The translations under genes were made by a program, and so were the position numbers. A DNA stretch of 64,000 nt from Crocodylus rhombifer (lineage: Eukaryota; Chordata; Crocodylia; Crocodylidae): positions 496,001 through 560,000 of the forward strand of contig JAVSML010024569.1 of the NCBI GenBank assembly GCA_038503035.1, read 5' to 3'. Position 1 is the first letter of the stretch. The number at the start of each line of letters is the position of its first letter. Below are positions 10,139-22,607 of the stretch, piece by piece. The notes under the pieces are model-generated. The model was not told where the DNA came from and ran no database searches. It was given only the letters and a program-made list of their open reading frames with translations.

Positions 10139-12321
10139 AGTATTTATTTGAGGGAAACAGTCTCTGAAAAAATTGATCACACAATCAAAACCTATATGTG
10201 GCAACTCTAATTTTAAGACTATGGGCATACTCATTCCTCTTCTATTCCTTTTCTTCTCCCATCTTTCCTCCCAAAATTGAAAAATATGGCTCTTAAAATC
10301 TCTAGGCTTCCTTCCACCTTAGGCAACATATCCAAAGCGCTTGAGCATGAGGCTCTTAAATAGTTATTTAATACAGGTAATAGAAATTATATTCAAACAA
10401 TTTCTCTGTATATAGTCGGTTGCTTATTTAAGGACTTGAACTGTACTGTTAGAAAACACTGGGATTATGATGAATAAATATAACCAAACAGCATTTTCCT
10501 CTTCAACTAATGGCACGAGCCAAGAAAGGCATGAACTTTAAGTAGATGTGATACACTGTACTTATTTTGTCCCATTGTATTATAAAATGTGAGTACAGAA
10601 CATCAAGCACTGATCATAGGTGTTTGTAAAATTGCACAATAGTATTAGTTGAGGAGTGTCAGGTCTGAGAATTTCTTGTGCTTTGTCAGCCTGTCAGAAG
10701 CCAAACATTTTGTAAATGTGCTCCATCCAAGTGTGAAAAATCACCCTCCTCCTTCCTCGTAATAAAGTATTTTTGTAAGAGTTATTAAAAACAACCAACA
10801 TCCTTCACCACCACCCCCCTCCCTGCCCCCACCACACACACCTGAAGAAAAAAACCTTCCTAGTTTCCCAACAAGATGGACAGTAACAACCTTTTGGAAT
10901 CATAATTGCAAATATGCAATACACATGGACAAAGGGTCTTCTCATAGCAAGACTCAACCCAAAATATGGGATTGCTTCTGCATGTTAGCAAGAACTTTGA
11001 GTCAGTCTTCTAAAACTTATCTTTAACCATTTGAGGGTTTCCCTTGAACATGACTTCTTCACTGACTGGCTTTCTTCCACACATACCAGCCTCTGTCGTC
11101 TTTACTATTAATTCCACCCAGAAAGATCACACACCATCTGTGGATGTTTCCTCAGCCTGACGAAGGGTATTTATACCCGAAAGCTTGCAAAGAAGAATTT
11201 TTCCAACTATTTGAGTTGGTCTAATAAAATGTATCAAATTTACCCAAAGAACCTTGTCTGCCTTGAATGTGACCACTTATGTGCACCATGCAAAGGAGAT
11301 ACTTAAAGGCTTTGCTGCACATTAATTTTAGGTGGTTCCTGAAGCTCTTAACACCTGCATTGTCTACATATTGACACCTGAAACTAAATTTAAGCACACA
11401 CCAGGCAGCTTAAAAATCACACCACTCCAGGGCACTCCAATCTGTTACTCAGCTCCTGTTCCATTGTGTTGCCACTCCTCACAGATGAGCCCCTCATATT
11501 GTAGTCCTCCATTATCCCAGGATGCAGTGTCCCTTCTTCCACCTTTGTGTTCAATGTGGACAAAAAGTTTCCATGCCCTGAACACTACTGACCAGAGGCA
11601 GCTTCTGGCACCAAGTCAACGCCTCCCTCCACCAGGGGCAACCCTGTGCAAACAGCCTGAAGAGCACATGCCAGCTAGCCAGGCTGCAGGGCATGGATGG
11701 ATCCAGGAGTGGGGTCTTGTGGCATGGGAACAAGACGGGGCTGGATCGGATCCCCGTGAGCAGGGACTTCCTTCCCAAAGTAGGGGCACTAGCTCCACCA
11801 AAAGTGCCTTCTCTCACTGCTCCCACCGCCCAGCAACATCAAGAAGCATCACTACCAACACTCCCTATATCCATATCTTAATTTATTAAAACAGGAGTCC
11901 TTTGTTAATTTACTTCCTCTTTTTTTTTTTTAAAGTGTTTGTACTTCTTTTTATTTTATCCTTCAGTTGGCTGACTTCATTTCACCATTCTTCCCTTACC
12001 CCACTTCCTTTCCACCTCCTACTTATTACCTACTCTCATCCCATTAACTCACTGCCTCCCAACTTCATGTGCCTGCTTCTGCTCCCTCAACCCATCTCTC
12101 ACCCCACCCCCACCTACAGCAGGAATAGAAACCTGTCCTGGCTCACCAGCCCCGTAGTACCGCTGCAGCTCTTAAGTCAGGCCCCTTAGTGCAGGTGGGG
12201 GACAGGCAGAGAAGGTTTTTTAGCAGTAAGGTATTAGTGCTCTAAACTCTGTGCCGCTGCCTGCCTGCCTGCTTCTACCTGCAGCAGCACTGCTGAAGGG
12301 CGGCGGGGGGGAGGGGGGGAG
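10139..12321. other. Spacer between the inverted arms
   Basis: This 2.2-kb segment lies between the two inverted arms. It holds a Penelope-like tail at about 11150-11265, C-rich patches (10810-10845) and a GC-rich stretch at 11560-11830. It shows no convincing gene. The frames near 11330-11890 are low-complexity and have no domain. Confidence 0.45.
11150..11265 (+). mobile_element. Penelope-like element tail fragment
   Basis: The motif CTGACGAAGGGTATTTATAC followed by CCGAAAGCTTGC, then a CCAACTATTTGAGTTGG hairpin, GTCTAATAAAA and ACCCAAAGAACCTTGTCTGCC, matches a very common vertebrate repeat that I recall as a Penelope-like retroelement tail. The CTGANGA..stem..GAAA arrangement resembles a hammerhead ribozyme core. 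The family name is from memory and should be checked. Confidence 0.6.
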
Positions 12322-12812
12322 GGGAGGGGATGAGAAGGTAGGAAGGGGGTGCCAGGGGGAGGGCACCAAAATGTAAGTTCTCCAGGGTGCCACTTTTCCT
12401 AAGGTTGGCTCTGTGCATTTCCCCTGGATTTCAGTCGATTTTAGAACAGGTTACTGGGAAGGAATTGCGGGGGAGAGCCTCTGATAGTTACTTCAGTATC
12501 TTTCTCCACACCCTTCATCTCCCCCATTGTTTTACCTAGCAAAAGGAAGTCTTCTTAAAAATGTGCATTTCTGAGAAAAGCAGTGGAGGAGGAGAGTGCA
12601 GGTAGATTCCTATCTGCAGAGTCTGACTGTCTTATTTTTGCCTGAGCAGATAGCTTCACAATGGGGTTTGCAATTAAATGAGAGACATATTTCATTTATT
12701 GAAACAATCACAAGGGGATAGCATCCTCAGCCATCTCCTTTCCAGCTGTTATATTGAACAGTTTCCCTTAGAACTTCAGCCTTTCTTCTGTAGACCAAGA
12801 GATTTTATATTC
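12322..12812 (-). repeat. Right arm of a large inverted duplication
   Basis: This is the reverse complement of 9651-10138, from the inner end (GATGAGAAGGTAGG) to the outer end (GATTTTATATTC). The match stops abruptly at 12812. It includes CCTAAGGTTGGCTCTG at about 12400-12415, the mirror of the transposon-like end in the left arm. No coding role is visible. Confidence 0.9.
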
Positions 12813-12855
12813 AACTTCTGAGCAGCTCAAAATGCAATGTGTAACAAGGCCCTAA

Positions 12856-12997
12856 CAGAGGTGTAACTATTAGGGGCTGCACCTTGGCCAGCCACAGCAA
12901 CAGGTGGGCCAGAGACAGCAGGTACCATTCTGGTGCCCCTCTCCAGGTGGGCATCTGGGGCTGGTGTCCCTGTTACTTATCCCCCATTACACTCCTG
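12856..12997. mobile_element. Short hAT-type MITE
   Basis: The left end CAGAGGTGTAACTA and the reverse complement of the right end CAGGAGTGTAATGG form an imperfect inverted repeat. The flanking octamers GGCCCTAA and GGACTTAA agree at 6 of 8 positions, as expected for a decayed hAT target duplication. Confidence 0.75.
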
Positions 12998-13005
12998 GGA
13001 CTTAA

Positions 13006-13562
13006 ATCCCGTTTCCTGGATCAGAGGTGCAATGCTCACATGATCAAGACATTTTTCCCCATGACCTTTCTAAGACTAAACAATAATTTGTAATGCAAAA
13101 AAAGGGTGTTGAAAACAAGAGAACTGAAGACAGCACATTAAAATTTCAGTGAGGAGAGAAAGGGAAGGTATTATCTTGCAAACCAATAAGCAGAAAATAA
13201 TAGGACTTTTTCCTTTTCAGTGGAAAAATGAAGGGAAGGGTAACACCACTGCAGCAAGGGGAACCATCAGAATGAGTGTGATAAAAAGAAAATACTGAAC
13301 AATAGTGTTTTACAAAATACTATGACACAGCAGGTCCTGCTTTGGCTCTGAATTTCCCTCTTCCCACCCTGCTATGTCAAAGGGGTCATCACACTGAGAA
13401 CATAATGAACTGAAAACACAGCAATGCTGATTGTAAAGAACTAAACTGTTTAAGAAAAATGGGAAAAATGTAAGCATATTAAAAGAAATTCACTTTTCAT
13501 AACTCTGAATCTGTGAAAATAGCATGACAACAGCAATAACAATAGCAAGGACAAATTCCACT
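13006..13562. other. Spacer without recognised gene
   Basis: AT-rich sequence in which I see no gene or named repeat. Confidence 0.4.
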
Positions 13563-13842
13563 GGGCGCGTCTACATGTGACACTACATTCATGTAGCAAT
13601 GCACTACAGCGATGTAACACTAGTAGTCACAAATCAAGATGCCACGGTTTCATCGCCGTAGCAATGTGCTCCTTTGTTATAGTGCGTTGCTAGGTTGACA
13701 GTGGCCAAAAATAAACGTGCACTGCTGGCACAAGACAGTACAGACTGTTAACTGCACCACTATTTAGTACTTCCAAAAAGGAAATATTAAATGACAGCGT
13801 AGTAATAACAAAGGTGCTATAGGGACACATGTAGACATGCCG
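13563..13842. mobile_element. MITE with GGGCGCGTCTACATGTG end
   Basis: The left end GGGCGCGTCTACATGTG and the reverse complement of the right end CGGCATGTCTACATGTG form a strong terminal inverted repeat. An internal imperfect hairpin lies in the left half (GCACTACAGCGATG against CATCGCCGTAG..TGTGC). This resembles MITEs I recall from crocodilians (for example the Chompy type), but the name is unverified. There is no coding frame and no clear target duplication. Confidence 0.8.
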
Positions 13843-14149
13843 GCTATTACTATTTGGCTGGTACTGGAACACCCCCATCCTACAAGTCTCAGGAAATACC
13901 TTCCATGAAGTTTAGGGACCAGATAGGTGTCCTGTCATCTTGAAACTGCACACAATGTATAGTAATTTTCCCTGAACCCCTTGGGATCTTTCAAAGTGTC
14001 TAGGGACTGAGCCAAAGCATATGGCTGCACTGCACATAGAAGCAGATGTACATGTGGTAGACATAGCCAAGCATGTTTTTCACATCTGCTTGGGTAATAG
14101 TAGCAGTAACAGCCAAGCTGAGCAGCATGAAGTTCAGCATAGGCTATTG

Positions 14150-14690
14150 CAGGGGTAGACAAAATTTCACATCTGGCCAGCAGCCAGACTCCATTTCCCA
14201 GCAGGCCCCTGCCTACATGGATGGGGCCAGTCTCCACGGAGACACCAGCTGCAGCTGCATTGTGATAGCCAAGGCTGGGGTTGCCATGGAGACAGGCTCC
14301 CAGCTGCACTGGCAGGGCAGGGGGCTGCTCCAGAGCTGCTGGGACCTTGCGGTGGAGGCAGCTTGGTCTGGAGCCAGAGCTGGGACCTGCAGCCTGCATG
14401 CTCCGGGCAGGGCCATGTAGGCAGCAGATTGCGGCTGTGCCCCCTGCTCCTGCACCCCTGCTTGGAGTGTGTAGGCTGCAGACCGCAACTCGGCCCTGGC
14501 CCTGGCCCAAGATCCCAGGGGAGCAGCCCCCTGCCCTGCCCTGCCCTACCAGCACAGATGGGGCACATCTCCATGGCAACCCCAGCCTTGCATCATGACA
14601 GCACGGCTGCAGCTAGGGTCTCCATAGGCCCTGCTGGCAGGGGCTATTGGGAAATGGAGCCTACTGCCGGCCGGACTCTGCCCACCCCTG
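14150..14690. mobile_element. Fold-back (near-complete palindrome) hAT-like element
   Basis: It begins CAGGGGTAGACAAA and ends CTGCCCACCCCTG. The two halves are inverted copies of one another almost to the centre near 14420. For example, AAGGCTGGGGTTGCCATGGA in the left half faces TCCATGGCAACCCCAGCCTT in the right half, and GGCAGGGCAGGGGGCTGCTC faces GAGCAGCCCCCTGCCC. The interior is GC-rich, which explains the many overlapping open frames on both strands; none is a gene. The terminal CAGGGG suggests the hAT superfamily, but the flanking octamers do not match, so the target duplication is absent or lost. Confidence 0.85.
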
Positions 14691-15532
14691 TATCCTGCTG
14701 AAAAAGGATAAAATATCATGACCCAAGTCATTCATAAGAGAGGGGCCTCAACATAGGCTTACATTAAGAATTTCATTTTGTTGCTGAATTAGTCATGCAT
14801 ACATATGCAGACCAGCCCTTTAAGTGTACACTTTGGTCACGCTAGTCTAACTTTGTATACCTGCGAAGTCCCAACATTTAAGTTTAGTGCAAGTACTCAC
14901 GAACGTAACTTTTTAAATGGTCAGGGCCTTACTGATCTTAAAGAAAACAGTCCTATAAAACCTATTGCATACATGCAACAACTTTCCATCTTATAACTTG
15001 ATTAAATCAAAACTATTTTTCTTTAGTCAAGGACTCAACTATGACTTGCCTCAGTCCGGGCTGCTACTTCGCTCAATTTCAAAATTCTTCCTTCCAGCTA
15101 TTTCAGCTTTAGCTTCTCAAAGGGAGTGGGCAAGGTGAGAAATTGTATTTTTTTTAAATACAACTGTTATCCCTAATGTGCACACATTGCCTGTACTTCA
15201 AAAATGAACCATTTGTGTGAGCTTTTGAGGGAGAAAAAACTGTTATTGGTAGAAAAAGTAATCCAGGTTATGAGCTACTGAAACCAGTGGTTTAGAACAA
15301 CAACTGTTATATGTTAAAGAGTTGTGGTCAAATTCAATACTAGATCTATGAATGTATTTAAGCCGTCAGCGAGGTCATTACTGAGAAACAGTAATTCTTC
15401 AAATGTCTGAAGAAATGAGTTAACTAAAAGAGTAAAATCAGGAAACGTGTAGATAGTGACACAATTTTCAAGATTCAGACAGCCTATGCAAAACTTTTCT
15501 AAAACTGCTCAGGTATTTCTAGACAATTAATT

Positions 15533-15576
15533 ATACACACACATACACACACGCACACACACACACACACACACAC
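15533..15576 (+). repeat. (CA)n microsatellite
   Basis: A run of CA dinucleotides with two interruptions (CATACA, CACGCA), followed by a T-rich run. Confidence 0.95.
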
Positions 15577-16381
15577 TTTTTTTCCCCCTTTTCAGGAGTT
15601 TTAATTGTTCAGTTTTTTTAAATAATGAAATGTGCCTATATATTTTTGATACAGAACCACAAAGAAGGATTTTTTAAAAATAATGAATAGTAATAGAATT
15701 CACATTTCCATCATCACCTTAAGAGGATCATTCATTTGGAGTCCAACAAATGCAGCTCTTCAAGGCAAATCGAACTTTCAAATATACACAAAAAACTGTC
15801 TTCAGCATTTGCTTTTGCAAAGCTTCAGATTAAATGAGTTGTTCAAAGCAAATGTTCTCTTAACTCTGTGCTGATCAGAGTCAATTTTCTAGATGTAATG
15901 TGCTAAAGCAAAATGAATTATCCATGTCAACACAAGCTTTCCCCATTTCTCAACTCCTGCCATTCCCTAGAAGGCCAATTCAGAAAAGAAAGGAAAACTG
16001 CTAAGATTGCCACTCCTGAAATCAGATCAGCAAAGATTTAATTTGCTTGATAGCACTAAATGCATCTCTGGGTAGATACAGCCTAATGTAAATTCCCCTG
16101 GAATAACCACCATAACCAGCCAATCCTGCATCATAAATATACTTTATTTCATGGTAAATGGAAAATCCCAGTAGTGTTATAGCTGTTTCATTCAGAGGTG
16201 AACTACTCCTATTTAGCTTCCACCTACAGTGACATAGAGTGGGTTCAAGAAACACTTAGGATCTGCCCAGATATGCTCATAAGCATTAAATCCCTCTTCC
16301 CCTTTTAATATGGTGTAATTGTTGTGTTTGTCCATATTCTGTTACATAATCCTCTCCACTCTGATCAAGGCAGGCATTGGA

Positions 16382-16396
16382 CCCCCCCCCCCCCCC
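16382..16396 (+). repeat. Poly-C tract
   Basis: Fifteen consecutive C residues. Such runs are polymorphic and error-prone in sequencing. Confidence 0.95.
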
Positions 16397-19300
16397 GCAA
16401 ACCGAAAGTAGATACTTTTAAACTGTCACAAGTGTTTCTGCAATATATGGATAACCACTTCACTTCCAAGACTAAAAAGAAGCATCTGCAAGAAGTAAAA
16501 CACTACTTTATGGATCTGCTGCAAAGGCCCCTGATCCCAATGGAAGACCTGCTCATTTCAACCCTCCTCTCCTCTCACTCCCCTGATTCCCTTCCTCCCC
16601 TCTCCCCCCTCTTTTTTTAAAGCTCCTATAGTTTGTCAGGTTTTTATTTTTTAAAAGCCCTGTTTTTCTGGATTTGGTACACAGCCCAGCTTAAAAAGCA
16701 CTGCAACCTTTCCTTTGGATAGTTACCTGTAAGCAGGGGAGTATTTACAACCAAAGAGAAGAAAGGTACTTTACATGGCATGCAGCTGACGGGTCTTTGC
16801 AACCACCTCTCCCCCTGCAATGCAGTAGGGAAAGACATGGGTGGTGATGGGAGGGGGCTGTTGGCTGCTGGTTCTGTCCACATGACAAGGGGAATCCTGG
16901 GAACCACTCCCCACTGCATATGGATGGCATGGTGTGTAGCCTAGGGACTGCATGCCAGTGTCATATGTGACCCCAGCAGTGCCAAATGCAGACAGCTCTG
17001 GTCTACAATGCGATTTACCAAACAACTATAACTGCTTTTACATTCTCAAATCTGGGCACTGTGAGGAAACAATGTTTCTAAAAGATCAGGGTGGAACCAC
17101 TTCAAATGACAGCATTGGAAACTCACTGTCAGCATGACAATAAGTACTGTATCTCTTATAAAGAGGTGAGAGATGGAAAAACTCTTTCCCAAAATTGACT
17201 TTTGAAGATCATTATCAGCAATGTTTTCCTACCATCAATTTCTAACTTATCTATCATAATGCTTCAAAGGAAAAGCCAATTTATGTTGTTGCTGTTAATG
17301 GTATACTTTGATGGGTAATTTAGAAACCTTTTCCCAAAGATACTTTTGTGGTAATAGATAGTCACAGAAATCAGAGGCAGTAAAGGCCTGTTGGACATAC
17401 TCCATCTTTCAGAAAACTGAGTTCTCTTCAGGATGCATCCCTTTTACAACTCAACTAGAGTGATTATATGTTTTATTTAAAGAAAATGATGCAAATAAAA
17501 TGAAAATCATTTAAATGGCACAGACATCTGATATGATTTGAAAAAGCATGCCAGCACATTGGTAAAATGAATGAGTTGAAGAAAATTAAAGTTTAGTGCA
17601 GGCAGTGGTAGAAATCACCTACCAAGTGGGGAACAATAGAAATATAGGGGACAAGAGTCAATACTGGGAAACTGAGCATGAGCATCAAAGTGCAGCTAAT
17701 CAAACAAAGCGTGCCTTAATATATGCTTCTAGTATGAAAAGGCTTCTGAGGACTGACCTTTTAAGTTTTGCTTCTGGCCACTGTAACATTATTCCCTTGT
17801 AGATTTTACAGCTTCTGTGTAAAAGGCCGTTTCCATACATTAAAATTGTTCCAATTATTTTTTCAGCATCTTTTCAGCATCCCCTAGCAAACTACCTTTG
17901 CTTTGTCCTCTCAGCTTATAGGACTCCGCAGTACTCCTAATCTCCATTATGCTCATCAGCAGGCATTTTTCCCAAGACCATGTTTTTAAGCAACTTAAAA
18001 GATGAATAACCAATGTTTAAATGATTTCAAAGAGACTTTCAAATTTATATTAAGTTAAATAAACTTTGTACCTCAAAAGCAGTAATCTCAAAATCTCCTG
18101 TAGATTCTGCATTGGATTCAGTTTTGAACAAACGTTATTATGTATTATAATAAAGAAAACAGTCCCCATATTTGCTTTTTCATAGTCTCATATTGAGAAG
18201 GTGGATCAATACACCCACATGCAAGTGGAACAGAAAAAAACATGTAATTTATACATAAATGCTATATAAAAATCTAAATAGCATATATTTTTCAGACTGG
18301 ACTTGTGCGAGATTTTAATTTGAAGCTGTAAGACTAATATTAACCTTGCTGTATTAGAACTGAAGTCAATGTAAAAGTTGGCCATTTCCCAAGAAACAAG
18401 CTAACATCTCTCAGGAAAGGTGCAGACCAGATTTTTTTTGTCAGGTTTTTTTCCCTTCCTCTCCCACTTGCTACATATGTGCAGAGAGACCCCTCAGCTA
18501 AGCTCCTACTATAACAAGGACTCATAACACTATAACAAGGATGAGAGCAGAACTGGCAGCTCTAGGTAGAACCTTCCTCAGTATCAGCTGCCCTGCTCCT
18601 CAGCTGAGATCACAAAATGCACAAGTGAAGGAAGCGAGAAAAGCAGGTGTTTCATAAAGGCAACGCTGCTGTTCTTTTCAGGGCTGCAGGAAGACTTGGG
18701 TAAATTCTGCATCCAAAATTTTGAGTTTGGTTATCCCCCTAGCCTTCTGCTGTGTTCTAGCTTCATTTACTTGTGGAAAACTGAAGTATACACGAATGAA
18801 GGGAAGGACTGAAAAAAAAAAAGAGCTTACAAGAGCATGGTCCTATCACATTTAACTCTGCAGTTTTAAATTGGCCAATAGGACAGAATTCTCACAAACT
18901 CCTTCTGGTATACAGTAAAATATTTTAGTACCATATAAAAAGGTTTGTTCAGCTGATTCTGGCCATTAACATAGGGTTATGAAATTAAATGCTGTTTCAC
19001 AAAACATACCATTTTATTTCCTGCAAAAAAGGAACACCCGTAAAATGTTGCTACTAATAATGAAAGCTGCAATAAATTTATGTTGCAGTACCACCCAGAG
19101 AGCCTCACTCTTAGCCTTCTTTACAGTAATGGAGAGTGTGTACCCCAGAGCTACATCTGAAAAAAGACAGAAGTGTTCCCTTTTGTTTCCTTACACACAT
19201 GCATATTATCCATATGCATTTGTAATATATATTACCTATTGCCTATAGCTATGCATATGGAATGCATCATTCCAGATGGGTCCTTCAGAATTTTCTTAAG

Positions 19301-19774
19301 TTTCTGGAGGGTGTGTGAGGGCTAGAGGAGATTAGGGCAGATACTGTTTTAACCTTTAATATGATTCTAGTTGTATAGGCCAGAGGGATGGCCCCTTTGT
19401 TCCCCCGCTCTTGCTTCCAAATGTAGGAAGGAGAAATAATTCAGAAGGATACAGCTTTTCAGAAAAGTACTGGGCTAAGCCTCATTTTCTCCCAGGGCAT
19501 CTGTAAGCTTAGGGGGAGGAATATACAGAGATGAAAGCAGCCCCCAGACTCACATATGCTCAACCAAGTAAACAGTGCGTCTCCTCTTCCCCAGCAATTC
19601 TTCATGCCTTCCCTATCTCCATATAGTACAGCTGTCACTGAAGAAAAGCAGAGGTGTGGAGTGTTACCTGCCATATAGTTTGGAAGCAGAACACTACACT
19701 GCCAATGGGAAGTCTTCACAGTTCAGGCATTCAAACAAAGAAAAAAAAATCCCTTAAAGAATGACAAAGAGCAA

Positions 19775-19798
19775 CCCCCCCCCCCCCCCAAAAAAAAA
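19775..19798 (+). repeat. Poly-C followed by poly-A
   Basis: Fifteen C residues followed directly by nine A residues. Confidence 0.95.
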
Positions 19799-20682
19799 CC
19801 ATTTGGAATTTCAGTAATTATGTAAACTATCTTCAACATGTCATGTAGAAATAAAAATATCCCAGAAAGGCTGCTATTTGCAGGTAACTGCCACCTCCAA
19901 AAAGGTATATTCTTACACTCCGTTGCCCACAAAAGATAGCTTGTTGGAAGATAGATACATCAGAAAATAAGTATGAAAGGTCATTTTGCTGTACATTTGA
20001 AAGTTACAGAACAGTACAGTTGGGGAAAAATACCCAGTGGGGGTAACAGAACTGTGGAAAATGAGGCTAAAATAAAGACACTACTATAAAGTGAGATCTC
20101 AACAGACTTTGAAATGTTTTTCAATATTATTAAAACTTTCATCATTCATTAAGCTGTAATGTGATTAAAGTTTTATATGCAACAGCTCATATGTAGCCCA
20201 CATGAAAAAGTCCTCTTAATTCCATTAACCACAGATGGAGCTTTTCAGCCCTGAAAATGAAAAATTAGTGAGAGAGACAGAAGGGGTTTAGTAAATAAAT
20301 TCCCAGTGAAAAGAATATCTCCCCTGCTGGATAAATCTATCAAAGACCAGCCAGAAACATATACCAAATTAGCAGACAATTGAAAAGGTCATCACTGGAA
20401 AAACTTGCAGTAGAAGTCATCAACTCACTAAAGCAGCAAAATCAGTTTAATGAAACACACAGGACAGTCCCGTTCTGGTAGTGAGGCCTGAATCCAACAC
20501 TGGGATCCACTGGGGCTGGGCCACAGAAAGCAATGAAGGTTTAAAGCCTTCACTGAATCAGGTAGAATATTGTGGCTTCTATCACTGGTTCCCCACACCC
20601 TGCCCAGCTCACTCATCTTCCTGTGCACCTGGGATCCTTGCCCATACACTTTCCTTCTGAGGATATCCAGCTCTGCTCTCAG

Positions 20683-21137
20683 TGGGTGCATTTACACATG
20701 CATTTTACTGTGCAGTTGACTAATTAGCTCTACAGTCAAGTGTCACCAGCTACACATGTGCCTGTATCAGAGCGTATTAAACTAATTAACTGCACTGTAA
20801 GACCATACTGTTCAGAACAAGTACCATCTACGGTGGAGTCATTTAGTATGCTGAAATGCACATGCAGATGGTAACTCAGGCTGGCTGGGGCATGAGGGTG
20901 CTACAGTGTGGGGACCGCCTGCCAGCTAGCCCCACACTGTAGCACAATAGACCAGGGTAGAGAAGTCCCAGGCTGGCAGGCAGACCCCCCAGGCTCCTTG
21001 TCCGCCCAGGGTTGCCCTGCCCTGGCTCAACATGGTGTGCTCCTGGGCAAAAAAACACTGGCTAGGAGCAATAAACTCTGGCACAAACTGCCCCAGAGTT
21101 TATTGCTACATGCTAATTCCATGTGTAGATGTACCCA
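20683..21137. mobile_element. Hairpin-rich MITE of the TGGG..TCTACA-ended group
   Basis: The left end TGGGTGCATTTACACATGCA and the reverse complement of the right end TGGGTACATCTACACATGGA match closely. Two perfect internal hairpins are visible. GTGCTACAGTGTGGGG (20898-20913) pairs with 20930-20945, and AGCAATAAACTCTGG (21067-21081) pairs with 21093-21107. The interior is GC-rich, and the short frames in it are not genes. Confidence 0.8.
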
Positions 21138-22607
21138 GGGGTATTCCATTACACCATGCCTCCTTGTCTCTTTACTTAACTCCCTTGGCGAATGGGCAAA
21201 AGGATGGATCCCCACCACCCAGTAACTGCACAACGTACAAATTTTAAGTGGTAGGTGAAGATCAAGTCAGTGGCAAGCTGCAGCAAATTTCTGGACCCAA
21301 GGGAGCCCTGCAGGCTAGAAGTTGAGCACCATTGCTCTAATGCAAGTTAAATCACCAAAATCAGATTATTTCTTTCTGCCCTTTCAGCAAAGTTAACAGC
21401 CAAATGCTAGGTAAGAGAGAGTGTCCTGTCAAAATTTCTACACTATATCTGTTCTATTTATTGCTGTCATATGCACCAGTTGTATTCTTTTCCCAACATA
21501 CTTCCTTAAATAAAACACAGGATACAACAGATAAAAAAGGAACTTGCATCTCTTATATCAACATGAAGTACTGAATATTCTGTTCCAGAAATAGTCAAAT
21601 TACCTTTTTTTATTTTAAGTGGAACCCATGAAATCCTTAATAACTTCTAGAAAGCCTTATAAAACTCAGAATTCTCAGTGGAATGGGAGAAAGGCAGCCT
21701 GATCTTTCCCTATTTCTGCACAGGCTGAATGAGCTCTGTATGCTGTCAGTGGAAAAGATAGGCCTTTCTGTGTTAGGGAAGTGCCCCAGCAAATGGAAAT
21801 TTCACTTATGTGTGGTGAGTTAGTTTTGCTTTTGAAAAGGGCCCCTGCTGTGGCTCACAGGCTTTTGGCTGCTATGCCTGTTTTTCAACTACATTTTCTA
21901 CTGATAAGAAAGATGACAAAGAGATGTAGATGACGTTAATATAGTCTAACTGGAATCATCAACAGGTCTTTGTTACCTAGAGACAAGCCCTATCATTTCA
22001 CAGAGCACAATAACATAGGTAAAGGAGGAGGGGGAAAAAAAGCTCATTGAAAGTATAATGCTCTGTGAGTCAGGCTGGAATCCCTATGATTTATGCTAAA
22101 CAAGTGACTGACGGTTCCTTTGAGGCTCTCTTTAGATTTAAGGGGCTCTTCACAGACAGGGTTTTTCAAATTTCACAGATGCCTGTAGCTGGCCTGGTAT
22201 TGGCAACTGTCTCCTGCTGAATGATGATGAACTGAAACAGATGTGTTCTGTCACTGGTGGGAGAAATCAACCTCACCTTTATGTCTTAAAATTGGTCTTT
22301 TTCTTTTAACCAGAATTCTGAAGATTAACAGATGTGTCGATACCTCGTAACTACATGCCCATGAAGAAGAAAAGGTTAAACAAAAGAGGAGGAAAAGAAG
22401 AGAGAAAAACAAGCAAGTTTACTATACACACACACAAACTGTGCACACGCATACAAGGAATGTTTCTTCACGCAGCAAAAGCATTCCTATACAAGTATAC
22501 TTGAATATACACTTATTAACGGCAAGACCGGTATTATAGTCAGTATCCACCCAGAACCTACATACAGATAGCAAATAAGTATTATATGTGCGTATTACAT
22601 GTAGTAT
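21138..22607. other. Spacer without recognised gene
   Basis: No gene is visible. About 21310-21340 (GTTGAGCACCATTGCTCTA) resembles the right end of a hAT element, but I could not find a partner end. A short CA-rich patch lies near 22427-22437. Confidence 0.4.

Larger units (their letters stand above)
14699..20682. other. Long unique AT-rich stretch
   Basis: Six kilobases without a recognisable exon or complete mobile element. It contains a CA microsatellite (15533-15576), homopolymer C tracts (16382-16396, 19775-19789) and several A- or T-rich runs. The short open frames carry no domain. Confidence 0.5.

Noticed and set aside
13935..14579. 214-codon minus-strand open frame
   Set aside because: It lies mostly across the palindromic element at 14150-14690 and is paralleled by several frames on both strands, so it is a by-product of GC-rich inverted repeats.
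21310..21340. Possible right end of a hAT element (GTTGAGCACCATTGCTCTA)
   Set aside because: No matching left end or target duplication could be located.
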